Positions 13,973-15,905 of a stretch of DNA of 15,905 nt are shown here, in pieces (the stretch's first letter is position 1; every line of letters starts with the position of its first letter). Source of the DNA: an uncultured Amaricoccus sp. (lineage in GTDB: Bacteria > Pseudomonadota > Alphaproteobacteria > Rhodobacterales > Rhodobacteraceae). Made by a program: the position numbers and the translations under genes. The stretch covers positions 1 through 15,905 of the forward strand of contig NZ_CALLYO010000462.1 in assembly GCF_937858865.1 (NCBI RefSeq). Direction: 5' to 3'. The notes under the pieces are model-generated. The model was not told where the DNA came from. It was given only the letters and a program-made list of their open reading frames with translations, and did not search any database.

Positions 13973-14896
13973 TCAGCGCCGGCGGCCGAGGCGGGCCTGG
14001 CGGATCAGGGTGTAGAGGCCGGCGGCGATGATGAGGGCGCCGCCGGCGACGGTCCAGCGGTCGGGCCGCTCGTCGAAGACGAGGAGCCCCATGACGGCGA
14101 CGAAGACGAGCTGGAAGTAGGCGAAGGGCTGGATGGTGCCGGCCTCGGCCACCTCGTAGGCCTTGATCAGCAGGAAGTGCCCGAGCACGCCGAAGGCGCA
14201 GAGCATCAGCATCCAGAACCAGTCCCAGGCGCCATGGATGGGCGTCCAGAAGAAGGGGCCGACCAGGGTGATCGCCACCGCGCCGGCGACGCCGGTGTAG
14301 AAGAGGCTCGTCTCGGCGCTGTCGGTGTCGGCGACGAGGCGGGTCATCAGCGCGTAGATGGCGAAGAGGAGGGCGCCGGCGAGCGGCACGAGGGCGGTGA
14401 CGCTGATGACCTGGGCGCCGGGGCGCAGGATGACGAGGATGCCGACGAGGCCGACCGCGATGGCGGCGCCGCGCCGCCAGCCGACGTATTCGCCGAGCAC
14501 GGGGCCGGCGAGGCCGGCGACGAGGAGGGGATAGACCGAGAAGACGGCGTGCGTGCCGATGAGGCCGAGCAGGACGAAGGAGAGGATGGTGACGCAGATC
14601 TCGACGGCGAGCAGGATGCCGCGGCCGATCTGCATCCCGAGGTGCGGCGTGCGGGCGACACGCCGGATCCCGCCCTTCTGCGCCTGGGCGAGGACGAGGA
14701 CGAAGAGGGCGAAGAACCAGTAGCGGATCATCACCACGGTGATGACGTTGTAGTTTTCGGCGAGGTAGCGCGACATGCCGTCCTGGCAGGCGAAGGTCAG
14801 CGCGCTCGCGATCATCAGCGCGATGCCGAGGCGCGGGTCATCGCGCCGCGGGGCTGCCGCGGGAGGCTCGACCGGCTCGGGGGCGCCTGCGCTCAG
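13973..14896 (-). CDS. EamA/DMT-family transporter
   Basis: Inner-membrane protein of the drug/metabolite transporter superfamily, with about ten hydrophobic helices in two EamA repeats. The first repeat starts at GIALMIASALTFACQDGMSRYL and includes the conserved FSVYPLLVAGLAGPVLGEYVGWRR segment; the second ends with YFQLVFVAVMGLLVFDERPD. The start is uncertain. The first in-frame ATG (14815) falls inside helix 1 and would give 280 aa. No GTG or TTG lies between it and the kinase stop. A CTG at 14896 overlaps that stop (CTGA) and follows GGAAGCGGGG; it gives 307 aa with a complete first helix, so I extend to it. The substrate is unknown. It is probably co-transcribed with the upstream kinase and converges on the transglycosylase gene, leaving 16 bases between stops. 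Confidence 0.85.
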   Translation of the reverse strand: MSAGAPEPVEPPAAAPRRDDPRLGIALMIASALTFACQDGMSRYLAENYNVITVVMIRYWFFALFVLVLAQAQKGGIRRVARTPHLGMQIGRGILLAVEICVTILSFVLLGLIGTHAVFSVYPLLVAGLAGPVLGEYVGWRRGAAIAVGLVGILVILRPGAQVISVTALVPLAGALLFAIYALMTRLVADTDSAETSLFYTGVAGAVAITLVGPFFWTPIHGAWDWFWMLMLCAFGVLGHFLLIKAYEVAEAGTIQPFAYFQLVFVAVMGLLVFDERPDRWTVAGGALIIAAGLYTLIRQARLGRRR

Positions 14897-15888
14897 AGCA
14901 GCCCCGCTTCCGCGAACAGCGTCCTGAGGTCGGCCTCGGGGCGGGCGCCGACGTGGGAGATGACCTCGCCGGCGGCGAGGCAGCCCATGCGGGCCGCCGT
15001 CAGCCGGTCGCGCCCGGAGGTGAGGCCGTGGAGGAAGCCGGCGGCGAAGAGGTCGCCGGCGCCGGTCACGTCGACCACCTCGACCCGGGTGGCCGGGGCG
15101 TGCACGCGCTCGCCGCCGCCGATGACGTGGGCGCCCTTCGGGCCGACGGTGCAGGCGGTGAGCGGCACCTCGGCCTCGGCGCGGGCCATCGCCGTCTCGA
15201 GGTCGGATGTGCGGTAGAGCGACATGAGCTCGTGCTCGTTGGCGACGAGGAGGTCGACGTCGGCGGCGATCATGCGCAGGAACTCGTCGCGGTGGCGCTC
15301 GACGCAGAAGGGGTCGGAGAGGGTGATCGCCACCTTGCCGCCGGCGCGTTTGGTGGCGCGGACCGCCGTCTCGAAGGCGGCGATCGAATCGGGGCCGTCG
15401 TAGCGGTAGCCCTCGAGGAAGATCCATTCGGCGGCGGCCATCTCGGCCGCGTCGATGTCCTCGGGGGCGAGGAACTCCGAGACGCCGAGGTAGGTCGACA
15501 TCGACCGCTCGCCGTCGGGGCTGACCAGCACCATGCAGCGGCCGGTCTCGTGCCAGTGCGAGGGGGGCGCGGGCGGCGTCGCATAGCGGGCGCCCTGGGC
15601 GCGCAGGTCGTGGGCGAAGATCGAGCCGAGCTGGTCGTCCTTGACCTTGCCGACGTAGGCGGTGCGCGCGCCGAGGGCGGCGAGGCCGGCGATGGTGTTG
15701 GCGGCCGAGCCGCCGGAGACCTCGCGCGCCGGACCCATGCGGCCGTAGAGCTCCACCGCGCGCTCCTTGTCGATGAGGGTCATGATGCCCTTCTCGACAC
15801 CGTTCGCGGCGAGGAACTCGTCCTCGACGTGGGAGATCACGTCGACGAGCGCGTTGCCGATGCCGACGACCTGGTAGGCCTTGGTCAC
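14893..15888 (-). CDS. PfkB-family carbohydrate kinase, adenosine-kinase-like
   Basis: Ribokinase/PfkB-fold kinase of 331 aa. It shows the N-terminal GIGNALVDVIS, the PfkB signature 1 region SGGSAANTIAGLAALG with YVGKVKDD, a lid segment with TGRCMVLVSPDGERSMSTYLG, an LVANEHEL segment, and the C-terminal VDVTGAGDLFAAGFL, whose Asp279 is the catalytic base in the GAGD anion hole. The overall sequence resembles proteins called adenosine kinase in Alphaproteobacteria (adenosine plus ATP to AMP, purine salvage), but other nucleoside or sugar substrates are possible. The start is a GTG at 15888 with AGGAG eight bases upstream, right at the window edge, so the promoter is outside. Its TGA overlaps the likely start of the transporter gene, suggesting a two-gene unit. 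Confidence 0.92.
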   Translation of the reverse strand: MTKAYQVVGIGNALVDVISHVEDEFLAANGVEKGIMTLIDKERAVELYGRMGPAREVSGGSAANTIAGLAALGARTAYVGKVKDDQLGSIFAHDLRAQGARYATPPAPPSHWHETGRCMVLVSPDGERSMSTYLGVSEFLAPEDIDAAEMAAAEWIFLEGYRYDGPDSIAAFETAVRATKRAGGKVAITLSDPFCVERHRDEFLRMIAADVDLLVANEHELMSLYRTSDLETAMARAEAEVPLTACTVGPKGAHVIGGGERVHAPATRVEVVDVTGAGDLFAAGFLHGLTSGRDRLTAARMGCLAAGEVISHVGARPEADLRTLFAEAGLL

Positions 15889-15905
15889 AGATTCTTCTCC
15901 TCGAA

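Noticed and set aside
14897..15427. Upstream extension of the transporter frame to an ATG at 15427
   Set aside because: It is an arginine-rich shadow of the PfkB kinase in another frame, without membrane or transporter sequence.
1..15905. CRISPR array, insertion sequences, toxin-antitoxin or defence genes
   Set aside because: I found no regularly spaced repeats, transposase motifs, terminal inverted repeats or recognisable defence domains.

Overview
The window looks like a housekeeping and metabolic stretch of an alphaproteobacterial chromosome. It is very GC-rich, about 70% or more by eye. The gene content fits that group: a Shemin-type 5-aminolevulinate synthase close to the Rhodobacter enzymes, candidate Irr and RirA-type iron boxes, a candidate EcfG general-stress promoter, and dapA, smpB and a soluble lytic transglycosylase close together. 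I cannot fix the order (Rhodobacterales, Rhodospirillales or Hyphomicrobiales). I see no tRNA, rRNA, CRISPR array, insertion sequence or prophage.

Layout. 108-2603: a class I/II aminotransferase, then hemA (first step of heme synthesis). 2645-3534: bfd and bfr, each preceded by a different iron-box-like palindrome. With hemA they form a heme and iron-storage block in which storage (bfr) and release (bfd) may respond to iron in opposite directions. 3618-5053: an OsmC-family protein overlapping by four bases a periplasmic TAXI-type solute-binding protein that has no permease nearby. 5054-5558: a 505-base gap with an inverted repeat, a perfect palindrome beside a -10-like box, and a separate TTGACA box. 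5559-8722: xylB and xylA (D-xylose to D-xylulose 5-phosphate), separated by a small opposite-strand coiled-coil membrane gene of lower GC. 8791-9617: a stress-promoter-like sequence and a two-gene membrane operon of the ElaB/YqjD and YqjE type. 9711-11853: smpB and dapA on the minus strand, split by a plus-strand short-chain dehydrogenase. 12007-13956: a secreted lytic transglycosylase divergent from dapA. 13973-15888: an EamA-type transporter and an adenosine-kinase-like PfkB sugar kinase, overlapping on the minus strand.

I did not find a new multi-gene system. The most interesting signals are regulatory: the paired iron boxes around bfd and bfr, the GGAAC-N17-CGTT promoter before the YqjD/YqjE pair, and the palindrome upstream of xylB. 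Products were assigned by motif reading and memory of the families; no database search was run.
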